A stretch of 64,000 nt of DNA from DATAZK01 sp963731205 (GTDB taxonomy: Bacteria > Actinomycetota > Actinomycetes > Frankiales > Frankiaceae), in NCBI GenBank assembly GCA_963731205.1, contig CAVSUJ010000001.1, forward strand, positions 620,001 through 684,000. The letters are read 5' to 3'. How positions within the stretch are numbered: position 1 is the first letter of the stretch; the number at the start of each line of letters is the position of its first letter. Below the pieces are notes generated by a model. The model did no database searches. It saw only the letters and a list, made by a program, of their open reading frames with translations, and was not told where the DNA came from. The translations under genes and the position numbers were made by a program. Positions 1 to 7,376 of this stretch are shown here, one piece after another.

Positions 1-78
1 GATGGCCACCGCCGCGGCAAGGAACGCCGCCACCAGGACGCGCACCGCCGGACGGCGGGAACGTGCTCCGCGGATCAT
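1..78 (-). CDS. N-terminus of an exported protein, cut by the window edge
   Basis: Only the first 26 codons are present. They begin with ATG at 78 and read off the left edge. The peptide has several early arginines followed by a run of Val/Ala/Leu/Phe, which is the shape of a Sec signal peptide. An AAGGAG ribosome-binding site lies upstream, and the start sits 29 bases after the stop of the YVTN/PKD surface-protein gene. It is therefore probably the fourth gene of that surface operon. The mature protein is not visible, so no function can be given. Confidence 0.6.
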   Translation of the reverse strand, partial: MIRGARSRRPAVRVLVAAFLAAAVAI

Positions 79-107
79 CACGGGGAGACTCCTTCTCGCG
101 CTCATGG

Positions 108-1679
108 TCACGGCCCGCTGCTCAGGGTCACGGTGATCGTGGAGTGGTACGTACCGGCCCGGGCGTTGCTGGGAACGCTGAGCTTCAGCGTCGGCGTCAC
201 GGTCTGGTTACCCACACCGGTCGTTGCCGCAGAGTTGAACAGCTTGGTCGCCGTCGGTGCAGTGGCACCGGCGGGAAGGACGTAGGGAACCCCGACGGCG
301 TTCGTGGCGAGGTTGCAACTACTGGCCACATCGCAGATGACCGTCGGCGTGCCGGTGATGGTGGTCGCCGTGATGGGCAGCGTCTTGGGCGACCCGCCGC
401 CCGTGCTCCACGTGGTTGATGTGGCGGACAGGTTCCAGCCCGAGGCAGTTCCGTTGGAGACATCCAGCGGCATCGTCGCGCTCAGCACCTGGTTGCTGCC
501 ATTGATGGTTCCGGAGAAGTTCACCGCGCCTGGGGTGGAGACGAAGCCGAAGGGCGTGGAGACAGTCACGGTTCGGGTCGCCTGGGCTCCTGCCGCACCG
601 TTGCGGGTGACCGTTTGCCCTGTGAACACAAGGGTGTTCGTGGTGCCGATGGAGTCGGTCAGGGTCACCGTGGCGGTGTAGCTGCCGTCGTAGGCGTACT
701 TGTGGGTGGTGGTGGCCGCGGAGGTGTTGACCACCGAGGTGCCGTCGCCGAAGTTCCACGCATAGTTGGCGATCGTGCCTGTCGGGTCGCTCGAGGCCGA
801 GGCGTCGAAGGTCATCGACGTCATGGCCTGCCCGCTGGCCACGGCGGCCAGCGCCGCGGTCGGCGCCTGGTCGGGGACGATCGCTCCGCCGTACGGACCA
901 CCCGGTGAGGCGATGCCCGACCCGGCGGCGTTGGTCGCAATGGTGATCGGCGTGACGGTGTCGATGCCCGTGCTTGCGACATACGCGGTCAAGCCGTCCG
1001 GGCTGATCGTGACAACCCTCGGCCCGGCGGCGACGGTCACCGTTGCTGCGACCGTGTTGTTCGACGTGGTGATCACGCTCACGGTCGAGGCGCCATTGTT
1101 GGTGACGTAGACCTTGGCGCCGTCAGGAGTCGCCATGAGGCCGGCGGGGCTGGTACCGACACCGACGGTGTTCTGCACCGAGTCCGTCGAGGTGGCAATG
1201 ACACTGACCGTGCCGCTGCCGTTGTTGGAGACGTACACCTTCGAGCCGTCGGGTGTGAGGGTCATGCCCCATGGGCTGGTGCCGACCGGGACGGTCTTGG
1301 TGACGGCGTTCGTGCTCGTGTTGAAGACGCTCACCGTGCCATCGCCGGAGTTGGTGACGTAGCCCTTGGTCCCGTCGGGGGTCAGCGCGACGTAGCGGGG
1401 AGCGTTGCCTGTGGCCACTGTGCCCGTGACGGTGTCGGTCGCCGTGCTGATGACGCTGACGTTGTTGGATTGATTGGCGACGTAGACCTTGGTAGCCGTC
1501 TGGACTGATCGGCCACGCCGCGCGGCGTGGTACCGACGGGAGCGTCGTCGATGGACGTCGTTGTTGGCGCACGTTGACGACGGAGACGGTGCCGGCGGCG
1601 TAGTTGGCCACGTAGCTGGTCCGATGCCCAGGCGGTTCCCGTGACGGTTACCGGACGGCGGCCTGGCCTTTGCTGACAC
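108..1679 (-). CDS. 3' part of frameshifted YVTN beta-propeller/PKD/WxL-like surface protein
   Basis: This is the downstream piece of one large gene that starts at 2810. From about base 1490 the frame is clean. It holds five YVTN-type propeller blades of about 42 residues (YVTNNG, YVSNNG and PDGAK patterns), then a PKD domain with the WNFGDGT core, then a C-terminal domain homologous to the small protein at 3901-4461 (GWNL motif, AGTYHST near the end). The first roughly 60 residues of this open frame are out-of-frame translation and not real protein. YVTN and PKD domains are typical extracellular binding modules. The stop is 29 bases before the next secreted-protein gene. The product is probably exported and held on the wall by its WxL-like end. 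Confidence 0.7.
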   Translation of the reverse strand: MSAKARPPSGNRHGNRLGIGPATWPTTPPAPSPSSTCANNDVHRRRSRRYHAARRGRSVQTATKVYVANQSNNVSVISTATDTVTGTVATGNAPRYVALTPDGTKGYVTNSGDGTVSVFNTSTNAVTKTVPVGTSPWGMTLTPDGSKVYVSNNGSGTVSVIATSTDSVQNTVGVGTSPAGLMATPDGAKVYVTNNGASTVSVITTSNNTVAATVTVAAGPRVVTISPDGLTAYVASTGIDTVTPITIATNAAGSGIASPGGPYGGAIVPDQAPTAALAAVASGQAMTSMTFDASASSDPTGTIANYAWNFGDGTSVVNTSAATTTHKYAYDGSYTATVTLTDSIGTTNTLVFTGQTVTRNGAAGAQATRTVTVSTPFGFVSTPGAVNFSGTINGSNQVLSATMPLDVSNGTASGWNLSATSTTWSTGGGSPKTLPITATTITGTPTVICDVASSCNLATNAVGVPYVLPAGATAPTATKLFNSAATTGVGNQTVTPTLKLSVPSNARAGTYHSTITVTLSSGP

Positions 1680-2194
1680 ACCACGTTGTCGGTGACCTTC
1701 ACGCTCGCTGGCGTAGCCGATCGTGCTGCCGTAGCTGCGTACGATGTGGGTTGTCGTCGGCGTTGCGGTCTGAGCCGATCGGTGCCATCACCGAAATCCC
1801 ACGTTGTACGTGGAAATCGAGCCGGTCCGGGTCGCTCGATCCGCTCGCGTCGAAGCTGACCGAAGCGCCACGTAGCTCGCCGCGGCAGCGTTGAGCGAGC
1901 ACCGCCGTTGGCGCCTATGTCCGGAAGGCGAACGGATAGGGCGCTGTTAAGGAGCCGAAGGTGGTCCCCGGCGTGCTGGGCGGAACCGTGATGGGCGTGC
2001 GTTTGGCGACCCAGGTGGTGACGTACGCGGTGGTGCCGCCGGGTGCGAACGCAACCGCGTAGGGATCGTGCCGGTGGCGATTGCGTACCAGGCGCACCGG
2101 TGGCGATGGTGATGGGCGCCGTGTATCGACCACGTTGGCGCCTGTAGCCTTCTCGTCGTTGGATAAACGCGACGTCCGTAGGCACCATTGCCAA
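1500..2194 (-). other. frameshift-dense patch inside the YVTN/PKD gene
   Basis: Recognisable protein fragments of one domain series appear in all three minus frames here. They include a YVTN blade (AVAFAPGGTTAYVTTW), an APITIATGAPG spacer, PKD pieces (SVSFDASGSSDPD and TWDFGDGT) and a further blade (YANYAAGTVSVVN-like). Comparison with intact neighbouring blades suggests single-base gains and losses, for example an extra base near 1493 and another near 1511. The order of fragments matches a continuous blade-PKD-blade protein. This is either a badly resolved stretch of sequence or a decayed segment. Confidence 0.75.
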
Positions 2195-2810
2195 CGGTGA
2201 TCGCGGTTCCCGGCACGTTGTTGGACGTCGCGATCGGCGTGACGGTGCCCGCAGTCTGGTTGGCTGTGTAGACCGTGGATCCGTCCGGCGAAACCGCGAT
2301 GCCGACCGGTCCTGTCCCTACGGTGACCGTCGCCGACACCGAGTTGTTGGACGTGTTCAAGACGCTGACCGAACTCGAGCCGAAGTTGCTGACGTACGCC
2401 TTCGTTCCGTCCGGCGAGAAGGTGACGCGGTTGGGTGCCGTTCCTACGGCCACGGTGGCCGTCACAGTGTTGCTGCCCGTGGCGATCACACTGACGTTGT
2501 TGGACGTGTTGTTCGCGACGTACACCTTCGTGCCGTCGGGACTGATCGCGACCCCGCGAGGCCCCGTTCCCACTGGGATGGTCGCGAGCGTCGAGTTGTC
2601 CGAAAGGCGGACGACGGTGACCGTGTTGGCAGAAGAGTTGGCGACGTACGCCACCGGCGCGTACGTGCCTGCTGCCGCAGGCTGCGCTCCGGCCACCTGA
2701 GCGATGACCGGTACCGCAACCAGCCCGATGGCGATCATCGCAAATGCGGTGATCGCCGAGACGAGCTTGCGAAGTGTTTGCCGTATGCGTCTGAACCCCG
2801 GGTGACTCAT
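1947..2810 (-). CDS. 5' part of frameshifted YVTN beta-propeller surface protein
   Basis: The N-terminal piece of the large surface gene starts with ATG at 2810, directly after the TAG of the DUF916-type gene with no gap, so the two are probably translationally coupled. Residues 1-45 form a signal peptide (Arg/Lys-rich start, hydrophobic core AITAFAMIAIGLVAVPV). Four YVTN-type blades follow, with repeated YVAN, TVSV and SPDGTK motifs. Near base 2190 the frame breaks after VGNGAYG, and the rest of this open frame is out of frame. The gene resumes downstream and ends at 108. Such propellers are usually extracellular. The ligand is unknown. Confidence 0.75.
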   Translation of the reverse strand: MSHPGFRRIRQTLRKLVSAITAFAMIAIGLVAVPVIAQVAGAQPAAAGTYAPVAYVANSSANTVTVVRLSDNSTLATIPVGTGPRGVAISPDGTKVYVANNTSNNVSVIATGSNTVTATVAVGTAPNRVTFSPDGTKAYVSNFGSSSVSVLNTSNNSVSATVTVGTGPVGIAVSPDGSTVYTANQTAGTVTPIATSNNVPGTAITVGNGAYGRRVYPTTRRLQAPTWSIHGAHHHRHRCAWYAIATGTIPTRLRSHPAAPPRTSPPGSPNARPSRFRPARRGPPSAP

Positions 2811-3845
2811 CTAGGCCTTCTGCTTCTTGCCATTGGATTGACGGCTGCGGCGCATGACCGCTCCGACGACGCCGCCGAAGACCAGCGCGCCGGCGAGGAT
2901 CACCAGTGCGAGTTCCCATAGCGGCAAGCTGTTTTTGGCCTGCTTGACGACCGTCACCGGCAGGGGGTGACTAACGCCGGCAAGCGTGGTGCCGAGAATG
3001 ACCGTCTTGGTCATGGACACGCTTTTGCCGCCGCCCGTGAGGGTGGCGGTGACGTCGTAAGAACCCTTGGCCAGGATGTCCGGCCACGCGAAGGGGTAGT
3101 TGATGGTGTCGCCAGGAAGAACCGTGTCGAGCTTGCGCGTGATGTCGCGGCTGTAGCCCGCGGGACCTTTCAGGCTGACTTCAAGGCTGGGCTTGGCGAG
3201 GGCGAGGCCGGCGTTGCTGAGCCCGACCGTGACCGAGCCGATGCTCGTCTGACCGATCTGCTGGATGCCCAGGCTTGTGAGCTTCGGGACGAACGTGGCG
3301 CGTCCGGGGACCTTCACGAGAACGCCGATGACGCTGCGCAGAATCTCCTTGATGGCAAAGCCATTGCTGGAGGTGGTCGGTTGCGTGTTCTCCACTGCGA
3401 GGCCGGCGAGGTGATCACCGGACGACGCGTCCGCCGGCACTTGCACGGTGAACGTGACGGTCCGAGAGGACTGGCCGGGCAGCGTGAGCGTGGTCAGGCT
3501 GGGCGTCAGCCACTTGCCGGCCTTGCTGACGGGATCCTGCCGGTTCGCGTACACCGAACCCGACGTCTGGCCGGTCAACCCGTCGACCGGCGAAATCGCT
3601 AGATCTACTGCGGTTGTGGCGTGATTGGTGATGATCACCGCGTCACTGACCGTGGATCCGGCAGCTGTATGAAAGGTGAAATAGCTAGGTGCAGCTGCGC
3701 TTGGATGCAGCGGCTGCAGGCTCACCCCACCCTCCGCGGCGGCCGCGGAGGGCGAGGCGAACGCCACCTGTGCGCCAGCGAAGTTGACGGTCGCCGCCAA
3801 TAAAGCCAGCGAACCTACCGAGATCCTTCTAGCGATCCGGTTCAC
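2811..3845 (-). CDS. DUF916-type WxL-interacting membrane-anchored protein
   Basis: The protein has 344 residues. I chose GTG at 3845 because AAGGAG lies just upstream; an in-frame ATG further up adds 53 residues that do not look like protein. A signal peptide (about 1-30, ending near AFAS) is followed by an immunoglobulin-like region with TNHATTAVDLAISPVDG and QDPVSKAGKW patterns characteristic of DUF916. A second beta domain follows, then one C-terminal transmembrane helix (WELALVILAGALVFGGVV) and a basic tail. In Firmicutes, DUF916/DUF3324 proteins bind peptidoglycan and partner WxL-domain proteins. The flanking WxL-like genes support the same role here. It is probably anchored in the membrane and faces the wall. 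Confidence 0.8.
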   Translation of the reverse strand: MNRIARRISVGSLALLAATVNFAGAQVAFASPSAAAAEGGVSLQPLHPSAAAPSYFTFHTAAGSTVSDAVIITNHATTAVDLAISPVDGLTGQTSGSVYANRQDPVSKAGKWLTPSLTTLTLPGQSSRTVTFTVQVPADASSGDHLAGLAVENTQPTTSSNGFAIKEILRSVIGVLVKVPGRATFVPKLTSLGIQQIGQTSIGSVTVGLSNAGLALAKPSLEVSLKGPAGYSRDITRKLDTVLPGDTINYPFAWPDILAKGSYDVTATLTGGGKSVSMTKTVILGTTLAGVSHPLPVTVVKQAKNSLPLWELALVILAGALVFGGVVGAVMRRSRQSNGKKQKA

Positions 3846-3900
3846 GATCAACTCCTTGAGATATCTGGTGGCGGGGACTTGGCGTAGCGAGCTGGTCAGA

Positions 3901-4461
3901 TCACGGACCGGCGACGAGCGAGTAGGTCCAGGTCGACGTATAGGTCCCGGCGTGGGCGTTCGCGGGAATCGCGAGGTCCATGCTGTGGGTCCAGGTCTGG
4001 CCACTCATGCCGGTGTTGACCGAGGCGTTGAGGATCTTCACGGCGGTGGGCGCAGTGCCCGCTGCCGAGGGAACCGTCACCGGAGCGCTACCGGCGACGT
4101 TGTCGGCGAGGGTGCAGGTGACGTTCGAGTCGCAAGCGCCGGTCGCACTGAGGTCGGTAACCGAGTTGTCCGGCAGCGTGAGGGCGGCGTTGGTGAAAGT
4201 GGTCGACGTCAGGGTGACGTTCCATCCGGCTGCGCTTCCGGTGTTGTCCAGCACATCGATGGCCTGGGGGGCCTGGACGTGCTGATTGGTGCCGTTCAGC
4301 GTCGCAGCGAACGCGACCGACGTCGGTGCGCTCATCGACAGCGAGCCGCCTGTGATGGTGGCAGTACCGCTGGACGCGAATGCGGCGCCCGGCATGATCA
4401 GGACGGTCAGCGCCCCAAGGGCGATGCCTCCCAAAACTGTTCTCTTCACACGTGATAGCAC
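3901..4461 (-). CDS. small secreted WxL-like domain protein
   Basis: The product has 186 residues. GTG at 4461 is chosen because GGAGG lies six bases upstream and a signal peptide (VLGGIALGALTVLIMPGAAFAS) follows at once. An upstream ATG would add 100 residues of non-protein-like sequence. The mature part is one beta-rich domain with GWNVTLTSTTF and a terminal AGTYTSTWTYSL. These positions correspond to the two W-x-L signatures of WxL surface domains, although the exact W-x-L spelling is relaxed. Two cysteines lie mid-domain. It shares this domain with the C-terminus of the YVTN/PKD protein and is first in the operon, 55 bases before the DUF916-type gene. Confidence 0.75.
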   Translation of the reverse strand: MLSRVKRTVLGGIALGALTVLIMPGAAFASSGTATITGGSLSMSAPTSVAFAATLNGTNQHVQAPQAIDVLDNTGSAAGWNVTLTSTTFTNAALTLPDNSVTDLSATGACDSNVTCTLADNVAGSAPVTVPSAAGTAPTAVKILNASVNTGMSGQTWTHSMDLAIPANAHAGTYTSTWTYSLVAGP

Positions 4462-4831
4462 GTGGAGCCTCCTGAAACTTGTGGACGCCATTCCAGGTAA
4501 GGCCTGGGTGAGTGGTGGCACGTCCGAGAGATTGCTGACTCGTTGTCTTTCGGCTGACGAGGAGCCGGAACTGATCAGCGAAATGTCAGTCAAGAGGTGG
4601 ACAGGGGAGATCAGAATTGTCGTTGAATTACTCGATGGCGTCTGTGTAGGCTCAGCGTCTTCGCTGCTCAGGAGCACTATGAGGCGCTGGGCGGATCGCC
4701 TGAGCGGCTCCCACAGTTTGCCGACGAATGAGCGAGCCATACGGACCAATTCGGAAGCCATCGCCTGGTCTTTAGCGGAACTTTTAGGCGCTGAAAACCT
4801 GGAGGTGCATATAGTCCTTGGACCACGGATA

Positions 4832-4857
4832 TAAAGTCACGCTTACTGCTGACTTTA
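4832..4857. promoter_or_regulatory. 8-bp inverted repeat, candidate operator
   Basis: TAAAGTCA at 4832-4839 and its exact reverse complement TGACTTTA at 4850-4857 are separated by ten bases, so the half-site centres lie 18 bp apart. That spacing suits a dimeric helix-turn-helix regulator. It lies between the surface operon and the LuxR-type gene, which is the obvious candidate to bind it. Binding is inference. Confidence 0.45.
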
Positions 4858-4865
4858 GTCCCGCT

Positions 4866-4879
4866 ATTTATTAATAAAT
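4866..4879. promoter_or_regulatory. 14-bp perfect AT-only palindrome
   Basis: ATTTATTAATAAAT is its own reverse complement and contains no G or C, which is very unlikely by chance in this GC-rich background. It lies nine bases beyond the TAAAGTCA dyad. It may be an operator, an easily melted promoter element, or a site for a nucleoid protein. Confidence 0.4.
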
Positions 4880-4987
4880 GCTCGAAGTGGTCCACCCGGA
4901 AGTATTTTGCGCCGAGTGAATTTTGGTGGAGAGCAGACGCGTTCGCCCGGTTGCCTGTGATGCGATGACGCGCTCCGGACCCCGCCG

Positions 4988-5878
4988 ATGACGCTCGTCT
5001 CCGCCTCCCAAGGCGTGCCGGTGCCGCGCCCACGCGAGGCAAAGGTCCGCCGAGAACGGCAACCGAGCGTTCTTGATCTCGTCCTCAGTCACCTGCTTCG
5101 CGGCGAGGAATCCGGCGCGGAGCTTGCCGCCCGACTGGCGATGATCGGCGACGTATCGCTCACGCAGCTGTACGAGTCGTTGCGGCAGGGCATCTACCGG
5201 CCGCCCGCGGGCGAGACCGATGTGCTGGCATTGCGGGGGTGTGTTCTGGATGAGCAACTGGTGCAACTGGTCGCCCGCCTGAAGCCGGCGCCGCAGCGTC
5301 ATCGCGAACCGCAGGCGATGGTCTTTTCGACCGTGCGCCGTGGGATGGCAGCAGCCATCTCCCACATGCTCGAGGCGCAAGGGATCCCGTCGCTCACGTT
5401 GGGACTCGCCGATCTCACTGCCCATCGCCGGGGCGCCGCCGGCATCCCGCACGAGTTCCCCCGAGTCCACTCCATCGTGGTTGATGCCGCCGGCGCGCAT
5501 TCGGAAGAACTCCTTTATTTTGCAGCGATGTTGCAGCACTTGCACCTGATCGGCGAGCGGTTCAACGTCGTGGTGTTCGGCGATGACGGCGCGGCCACGC
5601 AGGCCGCTTCTGTCCACCAGACCGCCGGACTGACCTTTGTTCACGAGCTGTCCGCGGTGCTGACGGTGATCGGCGTTCCTTCCGAAAGTCCCCTCACCGC
5701 TCGCGAGCGCGCCGTGCTCGAGCACGTCTGCGAGGGCGCCACCAATCAGCAGATAGCCACAGCACTCGGCATCTCGATCGCCACGGTCAAGACCTATCTG
5801 GAACGTGCGCAGGTGAAGCTGAAAACATGTGACCGGGCATCGGCCGTTGCCACGGCATTGCGCCGCGGGTGGATCTGA
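4988..5878 (+). CDS. LuxR-family DNA-binding regulator
   Basis: The protein has 296 residues. Residues 235-296 are a clear LuxR/GerE helix-turn-helix: LTARERAVLEHVCEG, then TNQQIATALGISIATVKTYL, which is the pattern of the NarL/LuxR C-terminal domain. The N-terminal 230 residues do not show the acidic pocket, Asp and Lys of a receiver domain. They may be a degenerate receiver or an unrelated sensing domain. ATG 4988 is used although its ribosome-binding site is weak. It is transcribed away from the WxL-like operon across a palindrome-rich gap, so it probably controls that operon or itself. The signal is unknown. Confidence 0.75.
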   Translation: MTLVSASQGVPVPRPREAKVRRERQPSVLDLVLSHLLRGEESGAELAARLAMIGDVSLTQLYESLRQGIYRPPAGETDVLALRGCVLDEQLVQLVARLKPAPQRHREPQAMVFSTVRRGMAAAISHMLEAQGIPSLTLGLADLTAHRRGAAGIPHEFPRVHSIVVDAAGAHSEELLYFAAMLQHLHLIGERFNVVVFGDDGAATQAASVHQTAGLTFVHELSAVLTVIGVPSESPLTARERAVLEHVCEGATNQQIATALGISIATVKTYLERAQVKLKTCDRASAVATALRRGWI

Positions 5879-5903
5879 CGTCGGGACTTTCTACCCTGCA
5901 CGT

Positions 5904-5929
5904 CGGGTCTTTGGGCGCATCCAGACCCG
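5904..5929. terminator. hairpin after the LuxR-type gene
   Basis: CGGGTCT and AGACCCG form a perfect 7-bp stem around a 12-base loop, 25 bases after the regulator's stop. There is no T-run. It may be a weak or factor-assisted terminator. Confidence 0.35.
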
Positions 5930-6003
5930 CCGAATGAGCCGATAGTTCCCCTCGCGAACGGCTTCAGCCGCTCACCGACTGCAGGACCGAGAGGGAAGTA
6001 TCG

Positions 6004-6486
6004 ATGAGCATGAACTCACGCACAGTCTCGGGCGGGAGTACGCGGCGTCTGACCAGCCTTGCCATCCTCATCGGGCTGACGGTCACTGTCGCTGCCTGCG
6101 CCAACGGTACGAAGAAGGTGTCCTCCTCCAAGCCGGCGCCCTCGAGTCCGGTGGCCTCGACGTCCGCACCGGCGGCCAAGACCTCGGTCGCCCCGGTCCC
6201 CGCCGTGAACCTCGTGACCGTCACGGCTTCCGCCAGCAAACTCGCGTTCAGTTCCATGAAGTTTCACGCAGGCAACTACACGTTCCGGGAGCAGAACTCC
6301 GCCAAGAGCAACGTTGCTCTCACGATTTCCGGCCCTGGCCTGCCCAACAAACCCACCTCGGCGACGCTCACGCCTGGGCAGACCTCAGATCTCATCGTCC
6401 CGTTGAAGAAGGGCACCTACGAGCTGTGGTCGCCCATCGGCGCGGACAAGGCGCACGGCCTGGACGTTCACATCACCGTCAGCTGA
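6004..6486 (+). CDS. lipoprotein with cupredoxin-like beta domain
   Basis: The product has 160 residues. The signal peptide ends in a lipobox (VAAC, Cys32), so it should be a lipid-anchored exported protein. A Ser/Pro/Ala-rich linker (about 38-70) leads to a compact beta domain with GNYTFREQN, GPGLPNK, LTPGQTSDLIVPLKKGTYELWSPIG and a final DVHITV. This resembles the plastocyanin/cupredoxin fold. The usual copper-binding Cys and Met are not seen, so it may not bind copper. A GAGAGGGAAG box precedes ATG 6004. It stands alone, with hairpins on both sides. Confidence 0.65.
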   Translation: MSMNSRTVSGGSTRRLTSLAILIGLTVTVAACANGTKKVSSSKPAPSSPVASTSAPAAKTSVAPVPAVNLVTVTASASKLAFSSMKFHAGNYTFREQNSAKSNVALTISGPGLPNKPTSATLTPGQTSDLIVPLKKGTYELWSPIGADKAHGLDVHITVS

Positions 6487-6509
6487 TCGCGACAGGTTCT
6501 CGACCGCTG

Positions 6510-6541
6510 CTGCCCGGGACGCCACCCCGCGTCCCGGGCAG
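6510..6541 (+). terminator. strong 13-bp-stem hairpin after the lipoprotein gene
   Basis: CTGCCCGGGACGC pairs perfectly with GCGTCCCGGGCAG across a six-base loop, starting 24 bases after the stop. The stem is GC-rich and has no T-tract, as is common for actinomycete terminators. Confidence 0.65.
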
Positions 6542-6561
6542 AGCCATGCCTGAGCCGGCGG

Positions 6562-6675
6562 GTTACCTGGCGCCAGCAAGCCAGGGTGCTGGAGCACCCG
6601 GATTTGGTGGCGCTCAGGCCCAGCTAACGCGCTGACACCATCACGCGGTGCTGGAGCACCCGGATTTGGTGGCGC
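6562..6675. repeat. palindromic intergenic repeat, family 1, locus A
   Basis: Two identical 29-base copies lie at 6585-6613 and 6647-6675. Each begins GGTGCTGGAGCACC and ends TTTGGTGGCGC. The first copy is preceded by GTTACCTGGCGCCA. The same words recur at 50929-51063. No coding sequence is seen, so this resembles a REP/MITE-type element. The whole 6487-6833 gap holds only this repeat and the hairpin at 6510. Confidence 0.6.
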
Positions 6676-6833
6676 CACCGAACGAGGGTGCAGCACGTCC
6701 CGCCTCACCACCCACGCCCAGCTGAAGTCCCGGTCCGGCACCGAACGGGCGCGGACGCCGAGCGACACCCGGCCCGAGCGCTTAGGCTGGCAGGCGTGCA
6801 CACGTCACGGGCAGCCAAAGACGCAGAGCTGAC

Positions 6834-7376
6834 ATGGCGGTAAAGGCGCCCCGCCCGCAGCGGGCTCGCATCGGTGAGGAGCGCAGCCCCGGCGATGTCA
6901 GGCCGGTGACCAATAGCACCCTCGTCGGGTTGACCATCGGCATCGTCGTCCTCGTGGTGCTCGCGACGGCGGCCATCCTGTGGGCCAGCTCAGGCACCAA
7001 GAAGCGGGTCACCACCACGAACAATCTCCCGCAGGGCGGGGTCACGACGTACGTCGCGTCCTACGAGGAGACCGTCGAGCTCGACAAGCGTCAGGTGGTC
7101 TCGGCGACGCTCAGCCTCGAGTGCTCGAGCACGTGCAGCAAGGGTGACTACACCGGGTACGCCGGCGACATCGCACTCACGGTGGACGGGTCACAGCTGA
7201 AGGGCACGGCCCATCCCTCGTGCGCGGATGAATCCCTTGTATTGCAGGCAGATTTGTCGCTGGCCGTTCCCGCGCAGCTCCCTCAGACGCTGACCGGCAC
7301 GCTCACCCGAACCTCCACGTGCACCGGCACCGATGCCGGACCATCAGCCACGGTGCAGCTGCGCAGAACCCGCTAG
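6834..7376 (+). CDS. single-pass membrane protein with small extracytoplasmic domain
   Basis: The protein has 180 residues and I do not recognise the family. A basic N-terminus (1-25) precedes one transmembrane helix (about 29-51, TLVGLTIGIVVLVVLATAAILW). A beta-rich extracytoplasmic part of about 125 residues follows, with four cysteines in pairs (LECSSTCSK, HPSCAD, TSTCTG) that could form two disulfides. The ribosome-binding site of ATG 6834 is weak. The stop overlaps that of the convergent CtaG-like gene in a shared CTAG, so no terminator fits between them. Confidence 0.6.
   Translation: MAVKAPRPQRARIGEERSPGDVRPVTNSTLVGLTIGIVVLVVLATAAILWASSGTKKRVTTTNNLPQGGVTTYVASYEETVELDKRQVVSATLSLECSSTCSKGDYTGYAGDIALTVDGSQLKGTAHPSCADESLVLQADLSLAVPAQLPQTLTGTLTRTSTCTGTDAGPSATVQLRRTR

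Larger units (their letters stand above)
4462..4987. promoter_or_regulatory. divergent AT-rich control region between surface operon and LuxR-type gene
   Basis: This 526-base gap holds no convincing gene. It contains the least GC-rich stretch of the window (about 4770-4930). The minus-strand surface operon starts at 4461 and the plus-strand regulator gene at 4988, so promoters for both should lie here. Two dyads are listed separately. I could not assign -35/-10 boxes with confidence. Confidence 0.5.

Noticed and set aside
4462..4761. N-terminal extension of the WxL-like protein to ATG 4761
   Set aside because: The extra 100 residues precede an internal signal peptide and lack protein-like character; GTG 4461 has GGAGG at proper spacing.
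6562..6675. Insertion sequence
   Set aside because: No transposase gene and no target-site duplication are seen; only short palindromic repeats.
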